A DNA stretch of 46,305 bases from assembly GCF_001632365.1 (NCBI RefSeq), contig NW_024468612.1, positions 2,979 through 49,283 on the forward strand. Reading direction: 5' to 3'. This document shows positions 21,067 to 33,003 of the stretch, one piece after another (the first letter of the stretch is position 1; each line of letters begins with the position of its first letter). Under the pieces are notes generated by a model. The model was not told where the DNA came from, searched no databases, and saw only the letters and a program-made list of their open reading frames with translations. A program made the translations under genes and the position numbers. The stretch comes from Laetiporus sulphureus 93-53. Taxonomy: Eukaryota > Basidiomycota > Agaricomycetes > Polyporales > Laetiporaceae.

Positions 21067-23315
21067 CTATTCTTCTGTCTTAGGCCTCAACTCAGACCGA
21101 CGCACTGCCCTGACCATGAGCGGCTTCTGGAGTATCGTCGTACGCATGGTGAGGATGCCATCGCGGTATGCCTGTACGTCGAATCCCGTAGCAAGCTCCA
21201 TGTCATAGGTCAAGACGAGTCTAGCGAGTACGAGCCTCATTTCCTGGTATGCAAACGCTTTCCCGATGCAAGCGTGCGGTCCTGCACGGACAGTCAGATT
21301 GAGCTTGCATTTTTAAATGCATCAAGGGATTGATATACCGGATGAGAAGGAGAATAAAGCCGTCTTCTCCGTCTTCGAACCAGGCCCGAGGCCCTCATGC
21401 AGCCATCGTTCGGGACGGAAGTCCTAAATCACCACACATCTCAGCATCATCGGCATATCTGAAAATCTCGCGTGTTGGCTCACCAACGGGTCGGGCCAAT
21501 AATTCTCTGGGCTCATTTGTTGTGAATAAGCAGCAATCGCAACGATTGTTCCCTCCGGTATGTGCTTCCCTTCAAGTACGAGACCTCCGGCAGGCACGAT
21601 ACGCGGCACGAAGAAGGATGACCCGAGGCGGAGTGCCTCAGTGATTACTGCATTCAGGAACGTGAGACTTGCCAGCGTCCCATGATCAAGGTGGTCTATC
21701 TGGTTGGCGAAAGCGTTGTCGAGCTCCGCACGCAGCATGGTGAAGTATTCCGGGCACGACAACATAAAGTAGAAAACGTGGGCCAATGTGGTCGACGTAT
21801 TGTCAGAGCCTGTGATGAAACTCAAAATCCGCTGCGATTATGACACAAGTAGAAGCATGGTGCTCACCTCCTTGCATGGCTATAATAGCCTCGACCTTGA
21901 GGTCCTCGTGTGGGATCTTATCTCCAGTCACAGGATCCCCCGCTGACTGTGTCATTTGTATGATCAGCACGAGCATATGGCGACAGAAATCCATCGAGAA
22001 CAAACCAAGTATGAGCTGAGATCGCGTATTGTCACATTGTCATCGTCTTCGATTCGCCTCTGCATGAAATGCGCAGCCACATCCCGCAGACGCGTCAGGG
22101 ATCGGCCCACAGGGAGGTGCCAGATGATGTCCATGAGCCAGGGGGACTGTCCAATGCTACTACATTGTAAGTCACTGATACATACGACAGACGAGGGTGA
22201 TATTGCACCTGTCCACGTAGCTCACCGCTAACCTGCCGCCATGAACGAGATGTTCCGGATCGCCGCGCCTCATGAGCTCCTACATGTGTATATCGTTTCA
22301 ACTATCTCTGAAGTTGCGTGAATGCTGTGCTGTGACTGACTAGATCATTAGATCCACCGAAAACTATTTCACCCTATTAAGCGGTCAGGCCAGACCCTAC
22401 GGAAGTCCAGCTTGCACGTACCATCACGTCATATGCCCAATGGCACAAACACTCTGCAAGGTCGAACGTCTTCTCCTTGCTCCTGGCCTGCCTCGTCTCA
22501 ATACACTCCAGAAGCTGTGACGTTCGCCGCTCCAGCACGGGGAAGAAGTTCATCACCCTTCATTTACGGGTATCAGATGCGTAGCATAAGGAAATGCCGA
22601 ACTCGCTCACGCTGCGCTAGTGAATGCTGATGACCAGATTCGCTTGCGGTCACTGTGGATTTTCTCCGTTTTCTGCTTAAAGAAGAGGGCCACGGCGGGA
22701 TTATGCCCCGGGAAGAGGTATGAGTCGCTCTTTTCCATGTGCATGTGCGCGCTGTAGATAGTGTTCGCAGAGAGCGTGTTGATGGAGATAGTGTTTGGGC
22801 CTGGAAGATAGTAGCTTTCGCAAGGATGAATTATGCAGAAAATGATGGGACGCACCTATCCGGACGAATGGGCCGTACACGCGATGCAGTTCATCGAGGA
22901 TGAGGTGGTGCTCGCCCTTGAATAAGACGTAAGTGAGATATAGGCTGGTAGCATGCCATAGTCGCGGTCCGGGATATGATGCCAGGGGATGCGAGGGCGA
23001 CAAGCGGTACACCACTGCACTGAGCAAAGCGGAGGTCATATATAGGCACACAACAGAAGCGGTGTGCATCAGCGCCATGTCAGCGGATGCGACTCGCAAG
23101 TTGATTCCATAGAGAGACGCAAAAGCTATACATAGTGCTGCGACAGCATGGTCACCGCGGACGGAACAGCGGTTCAAAATCGCCCATGTTCCCTGTGCGC
23201 ACTTGTGAGTGACACGTATAATCCGTAGGCTAGCAAAGTCGGTACGCACTACACCTGCGAAAGAAACCGCGAGCTTCACGTAAGAGCCAAGGGGGAATGC
23301 GGTTGGGAGACCCAT
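21067..23315 (-). CDS. Cytochrome P450 (P450-2), 10 exons, about 574 residues
   Basis: Exons in gene order: 23315-22856, 22800-22611, 22557-22422, 22373-22341, 22279-22233, 22159-22006, 21946-21868, 21809-21484, 21423-21339, 21281-21067. All junctions keep frame. The long hydrophobic N-terminus holds more than one membrane segment, then HPLASYPGPR. Further landmarks are KQKTEKIHSDRKR (C-helix region), FGGSNDLELMRRGDPEH, QGGSDNTS (oxygen-binding I-helix), ITEALRL (ExxR), FRPERW, and the haem loop FSSGPHACIG. It is much longer and clearly different from P450-1, so it belongs to another CYP family. The start is uncertain: an in-frame Met also lies at 23414. The substrate is unknown. It probably acts at the ER membrane. 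Confidence 0.9.
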
Positions 23316-24337
23316 TCGTATGATTCTGAAAATCCGACTGACTGAGTGTGAAGATGATGAGGGAGAGGTTGCTTTAGTAATTCGGTCACAACCTGGTGTC
23401 ACGAGGGCGTCCAAAATTCAGTACATGCACTCAGAGTCCAGGATGCATAGATAAGACCGAAGCTGACAGTTCATCATGGACAAGGGCCTTTTCAATGATG
23501 CACGTCCCAGACATCCACATCAGGTCCTAGGCTCGTCTCATCAGAGTGGATGTTGAGGAGTTGAACGGGGATAAGACCTGATCATCAACGGACGCGAATG
23601 AGGGACGAAGACACTAATTCTTGCTCCTGTTCTTTGATCCGCCTATCACTGGGTTTTGAATTCTGAAACAGGGCTGCGCTACAACATCTTGATACAGGTG
23701 CCGACAACAGCGGCATAGGAATGACAGATGAGTATATGAGCATTAGAAGCCCAGAGAGACCGCGCATCCTGAAGGAGAAACTGTCTCGGAGAGGCATGTT
23801 GGATGTGGCACTAAGAGCATGTGCTCGCGCCAATTTCAAACAAACAAAAGCAAATATATACCGGTAAACCTTAAGTATCCAAGATGCCGTGACAGCCGGA
23901 GACAGCGGGTGGCGAAAAATCTACTACGTAGTAACAGATTCTTTAAATAAACAAACCCGAGGGAGATTAGAAAGTTTGATCGTGCTAAATTTGTACCGTC
24001 TCGTTCACATCGTCATCAAAGTCAATTGCATTTGGATACGTCGGCTAAGGGGTGCTGGAAATTTTGGTAGTACCATCTCCCGCAGTATCGCGACCCGGTC
24101 CTGCGGGTGTGGGATGCCTGAGAAAAGAAAAAGCGCCTCAATGTGTTCGCGGCGGCTTCTGTCCCGGAACCTGACATGAGAGGTCATCATGTCAACTGGG
24201 TAGCAGAAAAATGTGAGGGCCAGATTAAGCGAGCAGATAGGTACATTTGTCTGGTGTCAAAGCACGGCAGTGTCTACGACAAGCCCATAACGAAAAAAAA
24301 AATGATCACGCTCTATCTAATCTGCACCATCAACATA
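23316..24337. other. Gap between P450-2 and the methyltransferase gene
   Basis: No recognised gene. A minus-strand stretch at 24005-24190 (IPHPQDRVAILREMVLPK) has protein-like composition but no assignment. The rest is presumably the P450-2 promoter. Confidence 0.35.
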
Positions 24338-25113
24338 TTAGTAAATACCAGGAATCATACGATACGGAACTCGCTCGCGGTACTCTAACCACTCCTTCCC
24401 AATGGCAGTCTCCAACAGCTTGTCCTCTACCATGCCTCGTTTGACGACCGACAGCATGGCGAACATGTAGAGTACATAACAGCCATGCACGAACCACTTG
24501 GCCGGCGTCAGCATCAGCCCACACTGGTCGATGTATCCACTCGGTGTGCGGAATGCGCAGTACGTTCCCAAAAAAAGAAGCCACACCCCGGTGTAGCTCG
24601 GGTGACGTACGTATTTATATGGTCCGGACGTGACGAGAGTGTGTCTTGGCTTGACAGTAACGAGGTAGGTGAACTGCGAGCCGAGTGCAGTGTAGCACCA
24701 CAGGCGGAGGAATGACCCGAACATGATCATGGAGAAGCCGAAGAGGAATGCTGGGGAAAGTGAGGCGAGAGTCTCGAGGCGTGGCGCAGGGCTCGGGCAA
24801 AGGTAGGAAAGCACAAGCTGGTCATGAGGGTAATCCACAGATATGGAGAGCATGGCCACGACGTGAGCAATGCTGATCGACGCAACGGTGATCTGGAATG
24901 CGGAGTGAGCATGTCAGTGGAATATGCTATATCTGCATCATAATACATAACCTTCTCGAGGTCGATCAAGAACATCACGACACGTTCAAACAGCTGTCCT
25001 CTGTACACCTTGTCGCCTTTCGAGCTCGGAGGACAGGGCGGAGTCAAGCTAACATAGTGCGCAACTACTGCGATGATCAATAGCCCGGACTTGAGAACTG
25101 TTGTTGCGAGCAT
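24338..25113 (-). CDS. Isoprenylcysteine carboxyl methyltransferase family protein, 2 exons, 238 residues
   Basis: Exons 24952-25113 and 24338-24892 with one 59-bp intron. The protein has several hydrophobic segments and the ICMT/PEMT catalytic signature TSGPYKYVRHPSYTGVW, followed near the end by EDKLLETAIGKEWLEYRERV and PYRMIPGIY. Family members (Ste14/ICMT) are ER enzymes that methylate the carboxyl group of prenylated C-terminal cysteines using S-adenosylmethionine. Basidiomycetes often have several diverged copies, so a role on Ras-like proteins, on lipopeptide pheromones or in small-molecule methylation cannot be separated here. No disruption is visible. Confidence 0.9.
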
Positions 25114-28100
25114 GGCGCAAGGACAACGGCGTATAGTGTAGGGCAGCTGCGGAGGTCCGTATGATAGATGGTGTTTTGCAGATGTATATTTCTAGAACTG
25201 CTCTAGCGGCATGTGTGAGCATCTTGGGCTATGCCGCATATTTGACACAAAGTTCTCGCCCACCGACAGCCCCGGATCCATTTGTGACACAAGGTAGTTC
25301 CGAGATCTGACGTATAACGGACTCGATGATCTGGATCCGTCGAACCACATATGTGGTGCTAGACACTCGATCACAGCCGCTTTCGTTCAGTGGTTGGGGT
25401 AGCCCCACTCGAAGATAAAGAGTGGTGCCCTACCAGTAGCCAAATGCATTGCTTAGACCTCCAGCAATAGAATCTCTAGTACAATCACATACTTATTATG
25501 TTTTTGCACGTAAGGGATACTGCGTGACAAAGAGCTCCATTTTCGGACCATGCTCGTTCTCGCTTGTTCTTCTGCAGCTTTCGTGAGGTCTGGCGAGGCG
25601 AAGAATCGCTCAGGCTGTGTACATTTCACGGACGATCACAGCGCTCATTCATCGATGAAAGTGCTGACATAAGATGTATGTGTGTGCATGTGCACGCGCG
25701 TACTTACTTAAAAAGTACTGCTTTGTTCACACTTGCAGCAACATTAATCAACGGAGATGAGCATCTGAGATGATATGTACCGACCACCCGGCAGCGCCAC
25801 GAGGCCTATGGGTCTACGCCTCTCGCAAATGTTCCGTGTGAAGGCAGTCCGGCGGTACTTGAAGAATGCACCCCATGCTCGAGTGCTTACATATAGCGCC
25901 ACGAATCTCCTACGTACAGCAGTGCATTTGAATCGGTGACAATGACATTTGGAATGACATTATCGCCTGAGTCTCAGGCTGTCGGGATCGCAACGTTTGC
26001 AGCAACAATATTCTATGCCTTCTGCGGCGTGTGTGGGCTCAGATACCGTTTGCCGCAATGCATGTTGACGGATGAACTCCGCAGCTATCATACAACCGAT
26101 CCATAGATATTTGCAGGATCAGCCCTGAAGGTTGCAGCCTGACTTCCTTTCCCCGAAACTCCGTGTTTTGCTGTGAATGCATGATGGGCATTTTAGCGAA
26201 GGCTGCATGTGCACATCAATACAAATACTAGATACTACCCGCGAACGCCGAGCGCTCGTGTGACATAGTGTCCAGCTTATCTCTACCATCGCGGGGAGCA
26301 CGCTAGTTCAATTGAGTTGCGGTCTCTGCCGTTGCATACTGATATCGTCTTGCAATGTCGTAATGTTCCGCTAGTTCACAGAATGATATTGAATTGAACG
26401 AGATGCATAGACGCGCACATGCAGCCTATTCGGAGAACAGCGAGGAAACAGATATGATTATATGGTGCAGCGAGGAGGACGTTTCCCAATCCTCGGTTAA
26501 GCCGGTCGCTGTAAATGTGGCTCATAATTCAATTTCAGTTCTCAGAGCGCTTAACTTCTCACCCATTAGTGACCGCCGCCGACATTAGTGCCTTGCCGCT
26601 CGTGCCTAAGAAGCATACCACGAAGCATGATGGGCGATGCGTGAAAATTTTCAACGTTCTGCAACGGACTGCCTCATCACCTACCAGTCTTCTTCCGCCA
26701 TCTGATGATTCGGGAACTTCGGTCTTGAAATGAGCATCCTGAGTCCAGAACCAGTCCCCGTTGATCAATGATCGTGTCTGCCTGCAACCGCAGACTGGAA
26801 GACAGAAGATGGGCAGTAGCTCGCTCCTCCTCCCATGTTTCATGACAGGAATGCCTTGTCCGTTCGCGGGACATTGTGTGAGAAATGGAACGCAGATACT
26901 CGCTAGATTTCGCAATAGGCGCCAAGCACCGTGAAGGAACATATCATCTGTCACCAGAGCAATCATCAATATGGCACAACTAGCAAGTACATCTGGTCTA
27001 CTCATACCTTACTCGGCCATCTAACCGACCTGATCAAGCAACAAACTACGAATGCACAATGCGCACGGGCCTACTTGACAGACCGATCGTTGAGCAGAGA
27101 CAGATTCCACCACAACGCGAGTGTTGCCAACCTCACCATGCCAGGCGGCATAGATATGCACAATGTTGAAAGTCACTGTTCGCATAGATCATCAGGACGA
27201 GGCGAGATTTTGGATGAGCAAAGGGAACAATTCACACGCTTGTGGAATACGTACCATTCGCCTATCCGTTGCACCCCAGCCTGAGCTGGAATTGCAAATG
27301 CCAGCTAGCCTGCGATTGCTTGGCACTTCCCGATTCTCCGCCGCGCCACCATCCCATGTACCATTCTAAGCGTCCGCGGCTGATGCGTATAGCTGCAGGA
27401 ACGGTAAGTGACGAGGACGCGATCAGTCTGGATGGTCTCGACGTTCATCGCAATAGGGTGCTCACTTCATCAGCGCGTGGTCGAACGGATGAAGATGAGA
27501 TTATCCGCATTCGATCACGTCCTTCAAGCTCTTCGTAAACGCTCCGACCATGGCCGTCCTCGAGCCGATATTCACGAGATGCGCAATGAAAAATGGCATT
27601 TCTCGGGAGATCTTCGTCTGCAGGAGAGAGCATAGAGATAGCTCAATATGTGCGTCGATCCCAAGAGATAGGCTACGCATGAGGGTTACAAGTCAGAAAG
27701 ATAACGTTTTGAATGGCTGCATACCAAGAGTTTGACACCTGTGAAGAGATTCGCACATCGAGAGTCTGACCATGGCCGCCTTTTATCGTGCAATTCGAGA
27801 GGTGTTCGTAGCATCGAGCTGGATCAATAGCTCCCACTGGCAGAGCGCGAAAATAGTCGATGGTCGCAGCTCGGAAGATGGACGACTTTCGCACAGCCAA
27901 TCGAAGAGAACCCAGGACCTCCTGAACCACAAACATGCAAGAACGGCGGGTCGAGCAGAACTCAAAGGAAAGCAAATGAAGCAGGTCAGAGGAAAGGGTT
28001 CATGACGGTACTATGCCGTTGTCACGCAAACGTGACTCGCAGATCATGCATCATGGCTCTACGACGCTGGCGCGTTCTTGAATCACATCGACAACGACTC

Positions 28101-28307
28101 TGCGTATTTTCAGCTCGCAACTACCCAGCTTCAATGAGGATTGAGACAACTCCATAGCACAAGATGCGTTACTCCCCCAGTGCCAGGTGCTCAAGTGGGT
28201 CAAGACGGAGTCTGACAATCATCATAGTACCTACGACGTACCGTATGGTATCCTTGCACATAATCAGTAACAAATCGCATAATAGCCTGACATCGAAAAT
28301 CCTCTAT
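25114..28307. other. 3.2-kb stretch without a recognised gene
   Basis: Only short or unconvincing ORFs. The longest, minus strand 26559-27005, has no known motif. Minus-strand pieces at 27673-27975 (VLGSLRLAVRKSSIFRA) and about 27480-27610 (TKISREMPFFIAHLVNIG) look like decayed exons of one gene separated by an intron-like gap, but I cannot name the family. Confidence 0.35.
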
Positions 28308-29401
28308 CTACAATGCACTCAGTTTCTCGTCAAAATCCAAACTCGTTGCGACATCTTCCCAGGCGTCCATGCTCTCGGTCAGCCGCTCGCAATATGCTCT
28401 AGCTGCCTCGTATGTGGGAGCTCCGAGGAGCAAGCGAGGAGGCAACGGTCTACCTTCTGCCTTGCCTTCCCCTCTTACAACATCAACGAGAAAATCCATC
28501 GCCTTTGCTGGGTCGCCTTTAGCCTGCGTGAAGCGTTCTTTCAGCTTCTCGTGCACGAGCTCGCGGACGCCGTCGTAATCCCCAACGTGGTGGTTCATAG
28601 AGTAGACTGCCTTGTTGTTCCCCTCTGTGCGGAACTCCCCTGGGGCAGCGAGTATCACTCGGATTCCGAAGGGAGCGAGCTCTGCGGCGAGAGTCTCACT
28701 GATCGCTGGGATCGTTCAATATTCAGCTACGCTCATGCCTGGGATTGATATATGAGAGCTCACAATGTATAGCTGCTTTGGAAGCAATGTAGAATCCAGC
28801 GGTCTGCTCGCCAATCATGTAGTCGATTGCTTCGAGGCTCGAGAAGCTCGCTTACCGGTACGTGTGCATGCCACACGGTCCGACTGCCAATGAACACGAT
28901 AGTTCCGGCCTTGCGGCTGCGCATATGTGGCAGTACGGCATTCGTAACATCTAATGTCCCGAAGAAGTTGACCTGGAATTGCGCTAGGGCAGCCGCAGAG
29001 CTGTGGCGAGCAGAGTGAGTGGGATAGAACATAGGCTGCATCTATTGAAACGGCTCACCCTCCCTCTTCAACCATGCACTTAGAGACGTAACCAGCGTTG
29101 TTGACCAAGATGTCGATGCGACCCCATATGGCGATGGCTTTCTCGACCTTTGTTTTGAGACTTTCCTCGCCCTCGGTGACATCCAGTTCGATTACATGCA
29201 GTCGAGACTTGTCTGCATCAGGCAGAGAGAAGTCTGCGAGATGCCGTACTGTGGCGACCACATGATCTCCTCTGGCCAAGGCGGATATGACGAGATGCAG
29301 CCCGAGGCCTCCAGAGGTGCCTGCAAGCGTGGTGAGATCAATAATGAGCATATCCAGGGTGAATTACCGGTGATGAACCAAACGTTCTGCTTTGTGGGCA
29401 T
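28308..29401 (-). CDS. Short-chain dehydrogenase/reductase, 5 exons, 292 residues
   Basis: Exons in gene order: 29401-29368, 29320-29059, 29000-28856, 28803-28764, 28705-28308. All joins are in frame. The start MPTKQNVWFITG splices into TSGGLG to form the TGxxxGxG dinucleotide-binding motif. DILVNNAGY gives the NNAG motif, IVFIGSR supplies the active-site Ser region, and AGFYIASKAAIH gives the catalytic YxxxK. It is a classical SDR of usual length, likely a cytosolic NAD(P)H-dependent oxidoreductase of unknown substrate. A run of alternating AT at about 29492-29501, roughly 90 bases upstream of the ATG, is a likely TATA element. It is divergently placed from membrane protein 2. Confidence 0.92.
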
Positions 29402-30306
29402 CTTCGCTGAGGAGTTCTGTAAAATGGAGAAGGATGAAGAATCGAATGACGGGGAAGGCGTCGTTGGGCGTCAAAGTCGATTTGCGCCATATATATATAT
29501 CCCTTACTTGAAGTTACAACACAGTTATTCATACTGTTCATCATGCTATGCTCTATTTCTGGTGAACATTGACTCAGCGGCGATAGATGCCTCAAGCTGT
29601 CTTCCTTTAGGGCGGCCGCGAGGGTCTGGGAGCCATCAGCCTCCACCCTAAGGGACGTGATGTGACAAGCGCCCGCCGGCCTAATGTCCGATCAAACCAC
29701 AACGCCATGGCAGATATGGACCATCCTTCGCCATCATTCTCCATCAGGAATGGAAGCACTGAATATGAGGGTACCGGATGGATGATGGTGCTGCGTGGGA
29801 AACGGAAGTCCTGATGGCAGGATCGAGCGATTATGATGGGCGCCAATTCGAACGGGCTCGGAGGAGTCAACCGCCGAGACTGCCTGCGATTGTCCCTGCC
29901 TGCCACCGCAACCGTCTCCAACACCTCGTGTCTGCATTCACTGGCCAAATTACAAGGCACCTGCTTTTTGGGTCAGAAAGATGCGCCCAACCCATCAGAT
30001 CTCAGACTCCACCACCAGATGCATCATTCACGAGTTCTGATGTCGTGTCGGCAAGCTGGTGTTCCGAAACGGTAGTGCATATCAATCTATTGTTTACGAT
30101 CCTAAAATCAACAAAGGGACTGGCAGATTGGAACAGCAGCGTCACGCTTGCTCCCATAATCCCAGATGCACTGCACCGCCCTTCATGGTAATACATAGCC
30201 TTCTTTTCTCAAGAGCCACATGCGTGAGTGCAGTTTATATCGATGAAGGTTGGTTGGGCGGTCGCAGGACGCCATCACTATCCCTCATTCAAATCTAGCA
30301 TTTGCA
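29402..30306. other. Divergent intergenic region between the SDR and membrane protein 2
   Basis: About 0.9 kb with no assigned gene. It holds the AT-rich box near 29495 for the SDR. Short ORFs on both strands (for example minus 29607-29960) have no family motif. It probably contains the promoters of both genes. Confidence 0.35.
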
Positions 30307-31717
30307 ATGGGAGAGATCGGTCTCATACCCTCACTCCTTGCGGCAGCCTGCCTGGAAACCTTTTTCTACGGCATCTTCTTCACTCTCGCCACGGTTTCTT
30401 TCTATCTCTTGTACCGACGACAGAAAGGTTTGGGAACATGGGAAGGCGGAGGGCGAAGCCAGTCGAACTCCAGACTTCGAAAGTCACTCAGATTCTTCTC
30501 GGTCGCCGTTGTACTTATCTTCCTCTCCAACACTGTCGTCAGTTCCTTTTTTTTAATGATGTATGCTGTGGTCTGACCGATAATGACTGATAGCAATGGG
30601 TGCTAGTTCTCGCGCGGCTGTTTGAAGCCTTCGTATACTACAAAGACGGCGATGCACCATTGGAATTTTACGCCGATCTGTCGAAGGCAACGGAAGTTGT
30701 GCGAACTGGCGCACTAATATTTACAGTCATAGCCAGTGATGCAATGATTGTTCGTTCACACCGTTTAATGTTCTTCAAAACGACTCACAGGCTGTGCATG
30801 CAGATATACCGCCTTTGGATCGTGTGGGAATTTAACAAACAAGTTGTCATATTTCCGCTCTGCACACTTGTTGGCTTAATCGGTGAGAGAAGCCATTCAT
30901 GAGCTCATACACAAAAAACTAATGTCATAATAGTCTGCGGTGTCGGTACCGTGTACCAGATGACGACATTCCGTCTCGGCGAAGAAATCTGGGTCTCCGC
31001 TCTGGGTCGCTGGTTGACTGGTAATGCGGTGTTCACGCTTTGGTACGTGATATACATACTTGTTTCCAAGTGTTATACTGACGAGGTTCATGAATGGGAC
31101 AGCATCAATGTGTATAGCACAAGTGAGTCACTAACTGTAGAGCGAGAATTTCTGCTAAGATTTATTCACGATGATCGCCTTCAGCTATGATCGCATGGCG
31201 CATTTGGAGAATAAATGCAGCTATCTTGGGCCATAGACACGGCAGTCTGATGGTATGCATACCGTCAGCCATTGTAGATAATCTCCTAATACTTCTACAC
31301 ATCTAGTCTGTCATGGCTATGATTATCGAAAGCGCTGCACTCTATACGTAAGGTCCACATTTCTATGGTGCTTTATATTCTGAATATATGTGTAGGCTAT
31401 GGGCTACCTTCTTCCTGGCCACTTACGAGGCTGGAACCAACTTGCAATTCGTGGCCAACGAGACATTGGGTTTCGTCGCTGGCATAGCCTTCATGCTCAT
31501 CAACGTACGCGTTGGCATGGGATGGGCTCAGAACGAAACGGTCACAATTTCAGAATTTGTAGCTGCTCCAGGCACATCAGCTATTGGTGATCAACCATTC
31601 ATGATGAGGCCTTTGGCCGTCAATATCTCGTCCACTGTACACAACGATCACGAGTCTGATGATGTTCATGTCAAGTATTTTTCTGACAGATCTTCCACCC
31701 TCGTGTCGGGTGCTTGA
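30307..31717 (+). CDS. Multi-pass fungal membrane protein, copy 2
   Basis: The chosen start MGEIGLIPSLLAAACLETFF aligns with copy 1. Further landmarks are LARLFEAFVYYKDGDAPLE, YRLWIVWEFN, GTVYQMTTFRLGEEIW, NVYSTTMIAWRIW, TNLQFVANETLGFVAGI and NVRVGMGWAQ, then a polar tail to the stop at 31715-31717. It contains the same 20-nt micro-exon (31103-31122) that copy 1 has at 16302-16321, with the phase conserved. About seven hydrophobic segments are expected. Function is unknown. No disruption is visible. Confidence 0.85.
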
Positions 31718-31819
31718 CAAAGCAATATTAGACATTGCCTTAGCTGTCTTTATCTGTCCATAGTCCTGTATATACCCATGTAGAAGGCGTTCCTCGCTCA
31801 ACGTTATGATGAATGTATC

Positions 31820-33003
31820 ATGCAACGGTGGGCATTGGATGACAAAGCAAGCTTGAATCGGCATTCTGTGAGTTCGTTTTGTGGCGTGGCCTCGTCGAGT
31901 TGCTCAGCACAAGGGGTCTCAGGACTGTCATCGAGATCTTGCTGGGAAGAGATTTCTTCAAGCCTGCTCAAACTCTCGTATCGGCATACGCTTTCTAGGG
32001 TGCCTCTTCGATTGGCGAATATCTTTTGTCTAGATTCGGTGAAAGTTCGTTCGCTATGCTGCTTAATGAAGGAGGTAAGGCAGCCTGCGCATGTTGACAC
32101 TACAAGATGCGAGGACTCATCACTCGGGGAGGCGTGGTCTTGGAGCAGTGCGGTGGAATATTCGCATTCCCTGCCATAGCGGAAAAAGGCTACTTCGACA
32201 TGCGCATCGAAGTCAATGCTCCCGGAGGGCACTCGAGCGTACCTCCAGCTCACACGGTAAGCTTGCATTCCTAGCTCGTATGACTGACATGCTTACGATA
32301 ATGTCACCAGTCATTGCTATGCTGGCGGCGATGCTTGTTCGATATGAGAACAACCCCACGAGATCACTGTCCAAGCTCATCAGGAAAACTCAAATCCAAC
32401 TTAGGACACTTTTATTCGCTTGCCGTCACCAAAAAAGACAATAAGCCCGAGAAAGTCTCAGGACCTTCTTGTTACGAACCTTTTTCTGGGCTGGAAGACT
32501 ACTTATTATGCACTTATTCACTTGTACAAGCGACTACCGGCAAGAACAAGTCAAAAAGGAGGTTCTTGAGCCACAAGTCGATTCGAGTTTTCCTGATGTT
32601 CCGGAGAGTGTCACCGATGTATATCCACGCTCAATGCCTCGCCGCACACGGGTCTGCATTCCCTGCATCAATGCGCGAGGTGTTACAAAGATTGATGACG
32701 TCGGGCAAGGTGCTGTGTCGTGCAGAAGGAATGCTGTTCAAGATCCCTTCATTCAAGGCTCTCGTCAGTATGCCATAAGCTGTTGACATCGTCAATGGTA
32801 GAGTCGTATCAAGCGCACCGTCCGAAAATGCGATGGCGATCGTCAACCACCGGATATCCACCGACAGGTGAGAAGCTGCATTTAACAGGCGATATGACAA
32901 AGCTTCTCATCATCGGTGCTAGTGAGCGTTCAGTAGATGAAGCAAAGCAGCATGCCACTCAGCTTCTGAAAGACCTCGCCGCCCAGTTCGACCTCTCGAG
33001 GCC
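31820..33003 (+). pseudogene. M20 family peptidase (carboxypeptidase S-like), decayed and 3' truncated
   Basis: Scattered in-order fragments match fungal Cps1-type M20 metallopeptidases: ALDDKASL (metal-binding DDK region, about 31835), LLGRDFFKPAQTLVSAYAF, SRFGESSFAMLLNEGG, AEKGYFDMRIEVNAPGGHSS, CLAAHGSAFPASMRE, DIVNGRVVSSAPSENA and LLKDLAAQFDLS. Stops at 31996-31998 and 32776-32778 interrupt the frame, and pieces between about 32340 and 32600 no longer resemble the family. Homology ends abruptly near 33000, where an unrelated minus-strand pseudogene begins. The intact enzyme would be a vacuolar zinc carboxypeptidase. Confidence 0.85.

Noticed and set aside
23192..23255. A GT-AG intron near the P450-2 start (23254 down to 23193)
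   Set aside because: Removing it (62 bases) would shift the clear downstream frame, so exon 1 is taken as continuous.
13165..29401. Calling the P450/SDR/methyltransferase block a biosynthetic gene cluster
   Set aside because: No core synthase, cluster regulator or transporter can be identified; kept only as a low-weight finding.
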